DNA of 7,654 nt from a bacterium (GTDB taxonomy: Bacteria > UBA9089 > CG2-30-40-21): the NCBI GenBank assembly GCA_030018795.1, contig JASEHA010000097.1, positions 1-7,654 on the forward strand, given 5' to 3'. The notes beneath the pieces are model-generated. The model saw only the letters and a list, made by a program, of their open reading frames with translations. It was not told the origin of the DNA and did not search any database. Below, one piece after another: positions 1 to 6,516 of the stretch (within the stretch, counting starts at the first letter, position 1; each line of letters begins with the position of its first letter). Both the position numbers and the translations under genes were made by a program.

Positions 1-1961
1 CGCAGGTAGCAGGTGGAATCTGATGGCACAGATGAGGTTGCGATGTAGCTGGCAGCTGTTTGCAAGCTGCCTGTGCCTGGCTCACCAGTTGACGATGTTC
101 CCCAGTAAACGCTGTAGCCGGCAAGCCCACTACCAGAATCACTGGCACCACTCCACTCAAAATACGGCGATGCGTCAAGGTTTTGCCATGTGTTGGTAGT
201 AATTGTTACCTGCTTGCTGTTGTCTGCCCAGGCGTTGCATGGTGCGGTTGGGACAGATGGGCTGGCAGAATCATACCTGAAGGTAAACAGTGTTACAGCA
301 CTGCTCCAGTTGCCAGCACTATCCTTTGTTCGAACGCGCAGGTAGTAGATAGAATCTGATGGCACGGATAAGGCTGTGGTATAGCTGGCGTTGGACTGTG
401 AGCTGTCTGTACCAGGCTCACCAGTTGAAGATATTCCCCAGTAAACCCTGTATTCAGATACTCCCGAGCTTGTGCCAGTTGTAGTATCTGTAGCTCCACT
501 CCATTCAAAGTACGGTGTTGCATCGGTATTTTGCCATGTATCATTTGCAATTACCGTGCTATCAGTTCCACTTATTGTAGCGGTGCAAGCGGTTGGATTA
601 GTTGGTGAAGTAGCATCATATTTGACGGTAAACAATGTAATCGGATTGCTCCAGTTGTCAGCGTTATCCTTTGTTCTGACTCGCAGATAGCCGATATATC
701 CAGGATTAACCCCCATATCTGGTAAATAATTTGGCGATGTCGTTTCTACTGTTGTACCAGGCTCACCAGTGGAACTTATTCCCCAATAATAGGCATATCC
801 AGCTATTCCAGAGCCAGCGTCACTGGCTCCGCTCCATTCAAAGTACGGCATACCATCCTGATTTTGCCATATATTGTTGGAAATAGTTGTTGTAGTCCCA
901 TTATCTAAATAAGCTGTACAGGATGTTGGATTATCCGCTGATGTATTATCATACTTGAAGGTGAATAATGTGGATGGCTCGCTCCAGTTGCCAGCATTGT
1001 CTTTTGTCCTCACTCGCAGCCAGTAGGTGGAATCTGATGGCACGGATGAGGAGACTGTGTAGCTGGCGTTAGCCTGCAAGCTGCCTGCGCCTGGCTCACC
1101 AGTTGACGATGTTCCCCAATAAACGCTGTAGCCGGCAATACCTGAACCGATGTCTGCTGCACCACTCCACTCAAAATACGGCAATGGATTAAATTTTTGC
1201 CAGGTGTTGTTGGCAATAGCTACAGCCCGGCTGTTGTCTGTCCATGCATTGCATGGTGTGACTGGGTTGGTCGGGTTAGTGGAGTCATATCTGAAGGTAA
1301 ATAGTGTTACAGCACTGCTCCAGTTACCGGCATAGTCCCTTGTCTTTACACGCAGGTAGTAAGTGGAATCCGAAGATACTGAACCTACTGCATAGGTATT
1401 AGCAGTTTGAATTTCTCCTGTCCCCGGGTCACCTGATGACGATGTGCCCCAGTAAACGGTATATCCAGCCACACCTGAACCTGTCCCAGTAGTTGAAGGA
1501 TCTGTAGCTCCAGCCCATTCAAAGTATGGATCTTTCTCCACATTCTGCCATGTGTCATTAGTAATAGACCCGGTCCTATTGCTGTCTGTCCATGCGATGC
1601 ATGTGTTCGGATTGGTTGGCGAGGTAGACTCATACTTGAAGGTGAACAATGTGGTTGGCAGACTCCAGTTGCCAACGTTGTCCTTTGCCTTTACACGCAG
1701 GTAGTAAATGGAATCTGAAGATACTGAACCCACCACCGTGTTAGTGGCAGTCTGAGTTGATCCAATACCCGAGTCTCCGGTTGAAGATGTCCCCCAGTAA
1801 ACACCGTAGCAGGCTACTCCAGAGCCTAATCCATCATCAGCCGTTCCCCATTCAAAGTAGGGATCGTTCTCCACATTCTGCCACGTATTGTCTGCTATGG
1901 AGACACTCTTATTGCTCTCTCTCCAGGCAGAACAAGTGCCTGGATTGGTAGGTGGGGTGGA
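1..1961 (-). repeat. Tandem array of six A-type Ig/FN3-like units (A2-A7), 333-345 bases each, the last cut by the window edge
   Basis: In-frame units on the minus strand, marked at the K-Y-D/E boundary: A2 1629-1961 (333 bases), A3 1284-1628 (345), A4 948-1283 (336), A5 615-947 (333), A6 270-614 (345), A7 1-269 (partial). Landmarks recur in each: plus-strand CTCCAGTT (W-S, end of the N-W-S motif) at 304, 649, 982 (as CTCCAGTT), 1318 and 1663, and the complement of PYFEW near 153, 503, 836, 1169, 1518 and 1851. Length differences are all multiples of three and lie mostly in the S/T/G-rich loop before GxxGY. Likely built by duplication and kept similar by recombination. Confidence 0.93.
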
Positions 1962-3275
1962 GTCCCAGCGGAGGTTGATGGCAGCAGCAGAGCCAAGATT
2001 CCCTTTATTGGTATTCCCAGCATTGTCTTCAATCCATATCCATAATTGGTGATTATTCTGCACTGTGACAGTTACTGTAAACGGTCTTGTTCCTGTACCG
2101 GCAAAGACAGGACCCATACCTCCCAGATACCATGCCCCCTTAATCCCAGAATCATCCATTGGATCTATCCAATCAATGCTGAAATCAGGCGTGCTTTTCC
2201 ATTCACTGACCCCACCAGTATTGATGCTTTTTCCATCCACAATCAGGGTGGCAGGTGCAGGTGGGGCACCGTCAAAGTCGCAGCGAAGGTTGACAAGGGA
2301 TTTATTCCCGCGTGATTTATTCCCTGCATTATCCTCAAGCCAGACATACAATGGATGGCTCCCAGCAGTTGCTGTAGCGAAAATAAATGGATGCTCTGTA
2401 GTAAATGTACCATCCGTATTATTGCTGGGAATCGCATCGTATTTATACCATGCGCCCCTAATTCCAGAAGGATCTGGTGGATTCTGCCAGGATATAGAAA
2501 ATGTCCCTACATCCTTCCATGGACTGTTATCAAACTCGTTATCTGCTTTGAGTTCCATAGGACCTGGCGGTGCACTCACATCATACTTACAGACAAACAG
2601 TGCAATCGGACTGCTCCAGTTGCCAGCATTATCCTTTGTCCTCACCCTGAGATAGTATATCCCCCCGTTTGGCACTGGACTGGCAGCACTGTATATAGCT
2701 GCAGTTTGTGTTGCAACAGGCACACCTGCTGTATCTGTGCCCCAATACACGGCATACCCTGCCACCCCTGACATTGTATCTGTTGCACCAGCCCATTCAA
2801 AATATGGCGATGCACTCAGGTTTTGCCACACACCATCTATAAGCTGAGCAGTATCAGTCGCACTCACTGCAGCTGTGCAAGCAGTTGGATTTATCGGCAA
2901 TGTTGAATCAACCATAAATATTCCACTAACCGCGGTAAATGTTGCCCCTTCTGAATCCGTGCCCATAACCTTAATCACAGCCATAGTAGTATCAGTTGCC
3001 GTCACTTCCCATGCAGTATACGTCCCGCCAATTGCTGTATGCGTACATGTACCGATGAACACCGGATACGTCCCGCCACCGTCTATAGACAGCCATAGCT
3101 CTGCGGTGTGTGTACTTGATCCGCCAGCGGTTTCCCATACAATATCATGCGTACTACCTCCTGCCCACATCTCACCGCCAGCAGGCAAGGTAACCGTGCC
3201 TGTAATAACTGCCTGAGCCGCATTAGCCCATAATACCAGCAGCATTCCGATAAATACTCGAGATAATATTTTCAT
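1..3275 (-). CDS. Giant secreted repeat protein with Kre9/KNH-like N-terminal domain and tandem Ig/FN3-like domains (partial, C-terminus off window)
   Basis: An uninterrupted frame of 1091 codons runs from ATG at 3275 off the left edge, so the C-terminus is missing. The start is set by AGGAGG five bases upstream and by the signal peptide it gives: MKILSR, a hydrophobic core, then AQA at 20-22 as a good signal peptidase I site. Residues about 25-120 look like a Kre9/KNH-type beta domain (LPAGGEMW, HDIVWE, LSIDGGGTYP, AWEV). From 124 come nine units: A1 124-233, B1 234-336, B2 337-438, A2 439-549, A3 550-664, A4 665-776, A5 777-887, A6 888-1002, A7 from 1003. A units carry PYFEW, GYxVYWGTSSTG, YYLRVRTKDNAGNWS and LFTFKYD; B units carry PxDxSGIxGAWY and ExxDNAGN-like ends. 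No catalytic motif is visible. An adhesin or surface-layer/stalk role is inferred. The gene is richer in GC than its neighbours. The unseen C-terminus may carry a sorting domain like that of the next gene. Confidence 0.93.
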   Translation of the reverse strand, partial: MKILSRVFIGMLLVLWANAAQAVITGTVTLPAGGEMWAGGSTHDIVWETAGGSSTHTAELWLSIDGGGTYPVFIGTCTHTAIGGTYTAWEVTATDTTMAVIKVMGTDSEGATFTAVSGIFMVDSTLPINPTACTAAVSATDTAQLIDGVWQNLSASPYFEWAGATDTMSGVAGYAVYWGTDTAGVPVATQTAAIYSAASPVPNGGIYYLRVRTKDNAGNWSSPIALFVCKYDVSAPPGPMELKADNEFDNSPWKDVGTFSISWQNPPDPSGIRGAWYKYDAIPSNNTDGTFTTEHPFIFATATAGSHPLYVWLEDNAGNKSRGNKSLVNLRCDFDGAPPAPATLIVDGKSINTGGVSEWKSTPDFSIDWIDPMDDSGIKGAWYLGGMGPVFAGTGTRPFTVTVTVQNNHQLWIWIEDNAGNTNKGNLGSAAAINLRWDSTPPTNPGTCSAWRESNKSVSIADNTWQNVENDPYFEWGTADDGLGSGVACYGVYWGTSSTGDSGIGSTQTATNTVVGSVSSDSIYYLRVKAKDNVGNWSLPTTLFTFKYESTSPTNPNTCIAWTDSNRTGSITNDTWQNVEKDPYFEWAGATDPSTTGTGSGVAGYTVYWGTSSSGDPGTGEIQTANTYAVGSVSSDSTYYLRVKTRDYAGNWSSAVTLFTFRYDSTNPTNPVTPCNAWTDNSRAVAIANNTWQKFNPLPYFEWSGAADIGSGIAGYSVYWGTSSTGEPGAGSLQANASYTVSSSVPSDSTYWLRVRTKDNAGNWSEPSTLFTFKYDNTSADNPTSCTAYLDNGTTTTISNNIWQNQDGMPYFEWSGASDAGSGIAGYAYYWGISSTGEPGTTVETTSPNYLPDMGVNPGYIGYLRVRTKDNADNWSNPITLFTVKYDATSPTNPTACTATISGTDSTVIANDTWQNTDATPYFEWSGATDTTTGTSSGVSEYRVYWGISSTGEPGTDSSQSNASYTTALSVPSDSIYYLRVRTKDSAGNWSSAVTLFTFRYDSASPSVPTAPCNAWADNSKQVTITTNTWQNLDASPYFEWSGASDSGSGLAGYSVYWGTSSTGEPGTGSLQTAASYIATSSVPSDSTCYL
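1962..2576 (-). repeat. Pair of B-type Ig-like units (B1, B2) inserted in the A array
   Basis: Two successive units, B1 2268-2576 (103 residues) and B2 1962-2267 (102 residues), resemble each other and differ from the A units. Both have PP near the start, an F-S-I-[SD]-W strand, P-x-D-[PD]-S-G-I-[RK]-G-A-W-Y, a W-[LI]-E-D-N-A-G-N strand and an [VI]-N-L-R end. They lack the PYFEW and YWG motifs and the conserved Cys of A units. The P-x-D-x-S-G-I-x-G-A-Y type motif is known to me from large secreted proteins of Bacteroidetes/candidate-phylum bacteria; a structural or carbohydrate-contact role is inference. Confidence 0.85.
2577..2906 (-). repeat. A1, isolated first A-type unit (330 bases)
   Basis: The first repeat after the Kre9/KNH-like domain is an A unit of 110 residues: S-T-L-P-I-N-P, Cys133 in P-T-A-C-T-A, then PYFEWAGATD, GYAVYWGTDTAG and YYLRVRTKDNAGNWS. 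It is separated from the main A array by the two B units. Its opening (C-T-A-A-V-S-A-T-D) is closer to that of A6 (C-T-A-T-I-S-G-T-D) than to its neighbours, which suggests shuffling among units rather than simple end-to-end growth. Confidence 0.88.
2907..3209 (-). other. Coding region for the Kre9/KNH-like N-terminal domain
   Basis: Residues about 23-123 of the repeat protein, directly after the signal peptide. The pattern is L-P-A-G-G-E-M-W-A-G-G-S, H-D-I-V-W-E, a strand with A-E-L-W-L-S-I-D-G-G-G-T-Y, a Y-T-A-W-E-V strand, and A-V-I-K-V with a following G-T-D-S-E-G-A. This order (PxGGExW, IxW, LSxDGGxT, YxWxV, xIxV) matches the bacterial members of the Ser-Thr-rich Kre9/Knh1 family, commonly found at the start of secreted multidomain proteins. 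The assignment is by motif only. Confidence 0.65.
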
Positions 3276-3280
3276 AATTT

Positions 3281-3286
3281 CCTCCT
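3281..3286 (-). promoter_or_regulatory. Shine-Dalgarno of the repeat protein
   Basis: CCTCCT on the plus strand reads AGGAGG on the coding strand, five bases before ATG at 3275. This strong site fixes the start and implies efficient translation of the repeat protein independent of the upstream gene. Confidence 0.9.
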
Positions 3287-3328
3287 GTGTGTTGTATCAG
3301 CCTAAAACTGACAGATACAGATAAAACA

Positions 3329-3346
3329 GATGGGTTAGCACCCATC
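3329..3346 (-). terminator. Possible intrinsic terminator or leader hairpin
   Basis: On the coding strand GATGGGT-GCTA-ACCCATC is a perfect 7-bp stem with a 4-base loop, followed by TGTTTTATC. It lies about 110 bases after the stop codon of the transglutaminase-like gene and 53 bases before the ATG of the repeat gene. The stem is short and the T tract is interrupted, so it may be a weak or partial terminator that lowers readthrough into the repeat gene, or a leader hairpin. Confidence 0.4.
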
Positions 3347-3456
3347 CTACAACTTCCCCTGTACCTTTCTGCCAATACTGCTTTTTGTCATGTACAGATA
3401 AATTCCACTGGCTGCTGCATTCTGCTTGTGTCTTTGGAAGATGCGAATTACAAATT

Positions 3457-6400
3457 CTACCTCAACACACTTATCTTCCCGCTTGTCCTTTGATCCTTAT
3501 CATTAGTGATAAGATAGATATAAATCTCACTGGCAACATCCTCTCCAGCTATATTCTTCCCATCCCATTGGGCTGTACCATCTGGGGAGTTAACAGCTAT
3601 ATCCCGAACCAATTCTCCGGTAACAGTATATATCCTTATCAAACATTTTTGGGTCAGGTTCTTAAAATAGACACAATCATGTCCTTTTTCCGGTTTATAC
3701 GGATTTGGGTAGGCATGGACATTATTTAGGGTTTCAGCAGAAGAAGAGGATTCAATCTGTGTTTGAGTCGGGAGAAAGACCCCATAGACCGAAAGATGTG
3801 ACACATTTGCGGTTACGGTATTGGATGCAGTGTTAACGGTTTGACTTCCAGTCACCATCTTCCATTCTGCCGGGACAATATTATTATTCAATCTATAAAT
3901 GCGATACATTAACTCATCTGCATCCTCTCTATTATATGGTAATGTGATAGTCAGGGATTTTGCTGGCTGTTTTTCCTCATTCTCATCATCCAGAGCCAGT
4001 AATTCCCAGATAGAATCACTGCATGTGGAGACATTCTTTTGTAAAATACTTCCTGCGGATAGTCTATTAATAGCTAATGTGGTTGAAGTAGCAAAGCCGC
4101 CAGATGGCACATTGATACTTATTGTTCCATATTCCCCGTATTCAGCCAATGTTGTTGTATCTGTATTTACCCTGCTATACCAGTCCACGAGTATTATCTT
4201 CTTTGATACCTCAGAGTATGCACCCCACATCCCTGCTCCATTCATGGCTCGAAGGCGATAATAATACTGACCCTTTGTTAATGGATTTGAGGTTGAGTAG
4301 GTAAAGGAATTCTCACTCATATCACCATCCACAGTTATCCACATACCATCCTTGCCAGACTTTCGCTGGAGTTCATGCTTAACAATACTACTATCCGGGT
4401 CATGAGCAGGTGTCCATGAGAGAGTAAAGCTTCCCTGATTAACGATAGCATTCACAATGGGCTTGCCTGGAGAGCCAGGATAGCTTGTGTCAGATGGGAT
4501 ATCTATTACATCAATATCAATAGATGCACCTGCACTTGGGTCAAGCTTGGATGAGGCATGAATATGAATGCTCCCTGTAGCTAATTCCTCAGGATAAATA
4601 TCCAGGTTCAGGCGATATTCTGATTTTGGTGGAACCTTTATCGGTTCGGTAATCACAGGCATACCATCATCATCAAAGCTATAGGATATATTCTCATTAC
4701 TCCGATATGAATCAAGCATAATCTCATCCTCTTCTGAACCGTCATTGGTAATGAACAGGGTTATTCTCGACTCATCTTGATTGGTAACTATATTTCTATC
4801 TGCTCGGATAGAAATATCATGGGGTAAGGAGATAACAGTAATAGACATAACCCCTCCTACAATATCTCCATTAGCATCCATTATTTTAATCATTATTCCA
4901 GCATTTCCAGGAGACATAGCCGCTATCTGCCGTGTAAAACTAACCTCACTATTTGGCGGTATACTTCCGATATTCAGCAGCAAGCTTTCTGTGGTAGCAA
5001 GCTGCTTAGAAAGGGTCAATGTTCCTTTAATGCCTGATGCTGGAAGGTCTCCATCATTAATTACCTTCCCGGTTATGGTAAACACTGAGCCTGTTCGTGT
5101 GGTAATGCTATCAGGCTCAAATACAGCATAAATATCAGCTGGACCAAGAATGGTAACTCTTGTATCTGCCCTGTCAGAACCAGTATCGTCAGAGAATACA
5201 TAGGCTGAAATACTATTTGGGCCAAGCTCAGACACTGAGACTGACCAAGTTTTGGTATAGGTTTTATTGGGTTCAATAGAGGGAATAGTAAAGGAGACAT
5301 CCTCTATATTGCTGCCAGTTGGGAATAAAACCTCAACATTGATATCATTAATAGTGGTTGGAAAAAGATTGGAAATATTCATTGTAATATCAAAGGCTTG
5401 GTTTGCAAAGACAGATTCAGGTGATATTAGGTTTATTACTAATCCATCAATAATCTGGAACTCCATATATTCATCAAGCCCATTGAAATTAACCTTAACC
5501 CTGTAATCACCACTATCAGAATATTGATTTGCTTTTAATGTATAGGTAGCTATTATTTCAGAATTAGCAGGCAAATCAATCATCTGGGATGGATACTCAA
5601 TTATCTTATCAAACATACTTGCCAATGGAGGGCACCCCTCTACAGTAGTAGTGAACATCCCTGAGAATAAAGAGTCAGAATTATTAAGAAGACATACTGT
5701 AATATCTATATCATCACCAAAATTATACTCAACCTCGTTTGTATTAATGCTTATGACTATATTTTCTGATAATGGAGCTAAAGAAGGGGCGTTAGCAGTT
5801 TTTTTGTACTCAGTTGCGATATTTCTTTTAGTTTTTTCAATAGCATTATATACATATACTCCCTTATTATATCTAATATTTCTATCCTGAACTGTCTGGT
5901 TATCCCTTGTCCCTATGCCGTGAAGTTCACCTGGAGTTGCATCGGCAACAGCCCATTTGATAGGAGGCACATCATCAATCCACTCATCCCACATATGATA
6001 TCTGTATCCTCCTGGGTTTCCAGTATCAAGAACACATGTAATCATTCGTGATGGAATCCCAACTGCTCTTGCAAGGGCATTAGTCAATGCAGCAAAATCT
6101 AAGCATTGTCCTACTGGATGACGGATTCCTCCTGAATCCATATATCCTTTAATCATTTTGGAAACACTATTCCATCCAATATTTCCATATCCTGCATCAT
6201 ATGGTTTTTTCCAATCACCAGCTATGACATCATCAGCTTTTAAGGTAAGTTTTTCCATACACCCTTTGACAGAGGTTTCATTTGATATGGTATTTAGAGC
6301 CAATTTAACAACATTGGGGTCAAAAATATCAAGATTTTTTATAGACTCTATCTTACCATCAGGATAATATGCATATCCCTTTTCTCCCAGGACATAGTGA

Positions 6401-6516
6401 TCCCACATAATCAATTTAAGGTTCTTCTCTTCTTTTCTTGTTGTTTCCGCTTCTACATAAGCATTATAACAAAATAAAAATACATGCAATAATATCATCA
6501 AAATCCATCGGCTCAT
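3457..6516 (-). CDS. Secreted transglutaminase-like protein with CARDB-like, FN3 and FlgD/sorting-type C-terminal domains
   Basis: 1019 residues, complete. A signal peptide (residues 1-23, hydrophobic ILMILLHVFLF, V-E-A cleavage site) is followed by a transglutaminase-like core at about 80-220. Its triad is visible: Cys138 in GQCLDFAALTNALARAVGIPSR form, His174 in YHMWDEW, and Asp192 in WAVADATP. Known members of this superfamily cross-link, hydrolyse or cleave proteins via a thiol intermediate; the substrate here is unknown. Then come beta-sandwiches at about 253-357, 358-457, 458-562 and 563-672 (CARDB/NEW3-like, with N-x-G-D/S-x-x turns and spaced P-x-N/P-x-S motifs), an FN3 domain 680-778 (SWTPAHDPDS, YYYRLRAMNGAG), a beta domain 779-913 ending VSHLSVYGVF, a Ser-rich linker, and 931-1019 with YPNPYKP, VYFKNL, IRIYTVTGELV and YIYLI, resembling FlgD-type Ig/sorting domains. 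It overlaps the upstream gene by ATGA. A cell-surface location is inferred. Confidence 0.93.
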   Translation of the reverse strand: MSRWILMILLHVFLFCYNAYVEAETTRKEEKNLKLIMWDHYVLGEKGYAYYPDGKIESIKNLDIFDPNVVKLALNTISNETSVKGCMEKLTLKADDVIAGDWKKPYDAGYGNIGWNSVSKMIKGYMDSGGIRHPVGQCLDFAALTNALARAVGIPSRMITCVLDTGNPGGYRYHMWDEWIDDVPPIKWAVADATPGELHGIGTRDNQTVQDRNIRYNKGVYVYNAIEKTKRNIATEYKKTANAPSLAPLSENIVISINTNEVEYNFGDDIDITVCLLNNSDSLFSGMFTTTVEGCPPLASMFDKIIEYPSQMIDLPANSEIIATYTLKANQYSDSGDYRVKVNFNGLDEYMEFQIIDGLVINLISPESVFANQAFDITMNISNLFPTTINDINVEVLFPTGSNIEDVSFTIPSIEPNKTYTKTWSVSVSELGPNSISAYVFSDDTGSDRADTRVTILGPADIYAVFEPDSITTRTGSVFTITGKVINDGDLPASGIKGTLTLSKQLATTESLLLNIGSIPPNSEVSFTRQIAAMSPGNAGIMIKIMDANGDIVGGVMSITVISLPHDISIRADRNIVTNQDESRITLFITNDGSEEDEIMLDSYRSNENISYSFDDDGMPVITEPIKVPPKSEYRLNLDIYPEELATGSIHIHASSKLDPSAGASIDIDVIDIPSDTSYPGSPGKPIVNAIVNQGSFTLSWTPAHDPDSSIVKHELQRKSGKDGMWITVDGDMSENSFTYSTSNPLTKGQYYYRLRAMNGAGMWGAYSEVSKKIILVDWYSRVNTDTTTLAEYGEYGTISINVPSGGFATSTTLAINRLSAGSILQKNVSTCSDSIWELLALDDENEEKQPAKSLTITLPYNREDADELMYRIYRLNNNIVPAEWKMVTGSQTVNTASNTVTANVSHLSVYGVFLPTQTQIESSSSAETLNNVHAYPNPYKPEKGHDCVYFKNLTQKCLIRIYTVTGELVRDIAVNSPDGTAQWDGKNIAGEDVASEIYIYLITNDKDQRTSGKISVLR
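3460..3726 (-). other. Coding region for the C-terminal FlgD-like / sorting-type domain
   Basis: The last about 89 residues (931-1019): N-V-H-A-Y-P-N-P-Y-K-P, V-Y-F-K-N-L, I-R-I-Y-T-V-T-G-E-L-V-R, A-Q-W-D-G-K-N-I-A-G-E-D-V-A-S-E-I-Y-I-Y (split here by motif), ending G-K-I-S-V-L-R. The family is the FlgD Ig-like domain found at the ends of secreted proteins in Bacteroidetes, Fibrobacteres-type and candidate-phylum bacteria, where related ends serve as type IX secretion or anchoring signals. Whether it works so here is inferred. The usual A-S-G-[IV]-Y is A-S-E-I-Y. Confidence 0.75.
5856..6280 (-). other. Coding region for the transglutaminase-like catalytic core
   Basis: Residues about 80-220 of the 1019-residue protein. 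The nucleophile Cys138 follows G-Q in a helix-forming segment rich in Ala and Leu, as in archaeal/bacterial transglutaminase homologues. His174 lies 36 residues on, beside an aromatic-rich H-M-W-D-E-W, and Asp192 18 residues later in A-D-A-T-P. Order, spacing and surrounding motifs agree with the transglutaminase/protease-like fold, and all three triad residues are present, so the core is probably active. Confidence 0.87.
6513..6516 (-). other. ATGA start/stop overlap of the two operon genes
   Basis: The coding-strand ATGA contains the ATG of the transglutaminase-like gene (6516-6514) and the TGA of the propeller gene (6515-6513). Such overlaps usually mean a shared transcript and coupled translation. 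A GAGGT at plus 6526-6530, nine bases before the ATG, lies inside the end of the upstream gene and can serve as its own ribosome binding site. Confidence 0.9.

Larger units (their letters stand above)
3276..3456 (-). other. 181-base intergenic region between the transglutaminase-like and repeat-protein genes
   Basis: It holds no supported gene. It contains the hairpin at 3329-3346, a looser inverted pair TGTAT...ATACA (about 3294-3320) with an internal CAG/CTG, and the ribosome binding site of the repeat protein. No convincing sigma-70 promoter was seen: the best -10-like string is GATACA with no good -35 partner. Whether the repeat gene is transcribed with the upstream pair or alone cannot be decided from sequence. 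Confidence 0.6.

Noticed and set aside
293..1675. Short minus-strand frames at 293-550, 1010-1216 and 1385-1675
   Set aside because: They lie in another frame of the same strand inside the repeat gene and look alike only because the array repeats. The main frame is open throughout and has recognisable domains.
1..1961. Regular repeats as a CRISPR array
   Set aside because: The period is 333-345 bases, all in one reading frame and conserved over the whole unit as protein; there are no short identical repeats with unique spacers.
2065..2655. A 196-codon plus-strand open frame opposite the B units and A1
   Set aside because: It is antisense to the continuous minus-strand repeat gene, has no ribosome binding site, and its internal repeats are simply the complement of the domain repeats. 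Other plus-strand frames at 472-690, 1150-1335, 1757-1951, 2046-2315, 2355-2771 and 2875-3216 fail for the same reasons.
3276..3456. Cyclic-di-GMP (GEMM-type) riboswitch before the surface protein gene
   Set aside because: Considered because such switches often precede surface proteins, but the conserved core segments are not present; only a simple hairpin is seen.
3287..3729. Plus-strand frames at 3287-3493 and 3385-3729 spanning the intergenic gap
   Set aside because: Low-complexity Cys/Leu/Ile-rich translations without a ribosome binding site, mostly antisense to the C-terminal sorting-type domain.
3899..6367. Plus-strand frames at 3899-4261, 4122-4304, 4781-5131, 5267-5506, 5651-5890 and 6158-6367, and the minus-strand frame 5073-5300
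   Set aside because: All fall within the 1019-residue gene, which has a clear domain order and catalytic motifs; the shadows show none.
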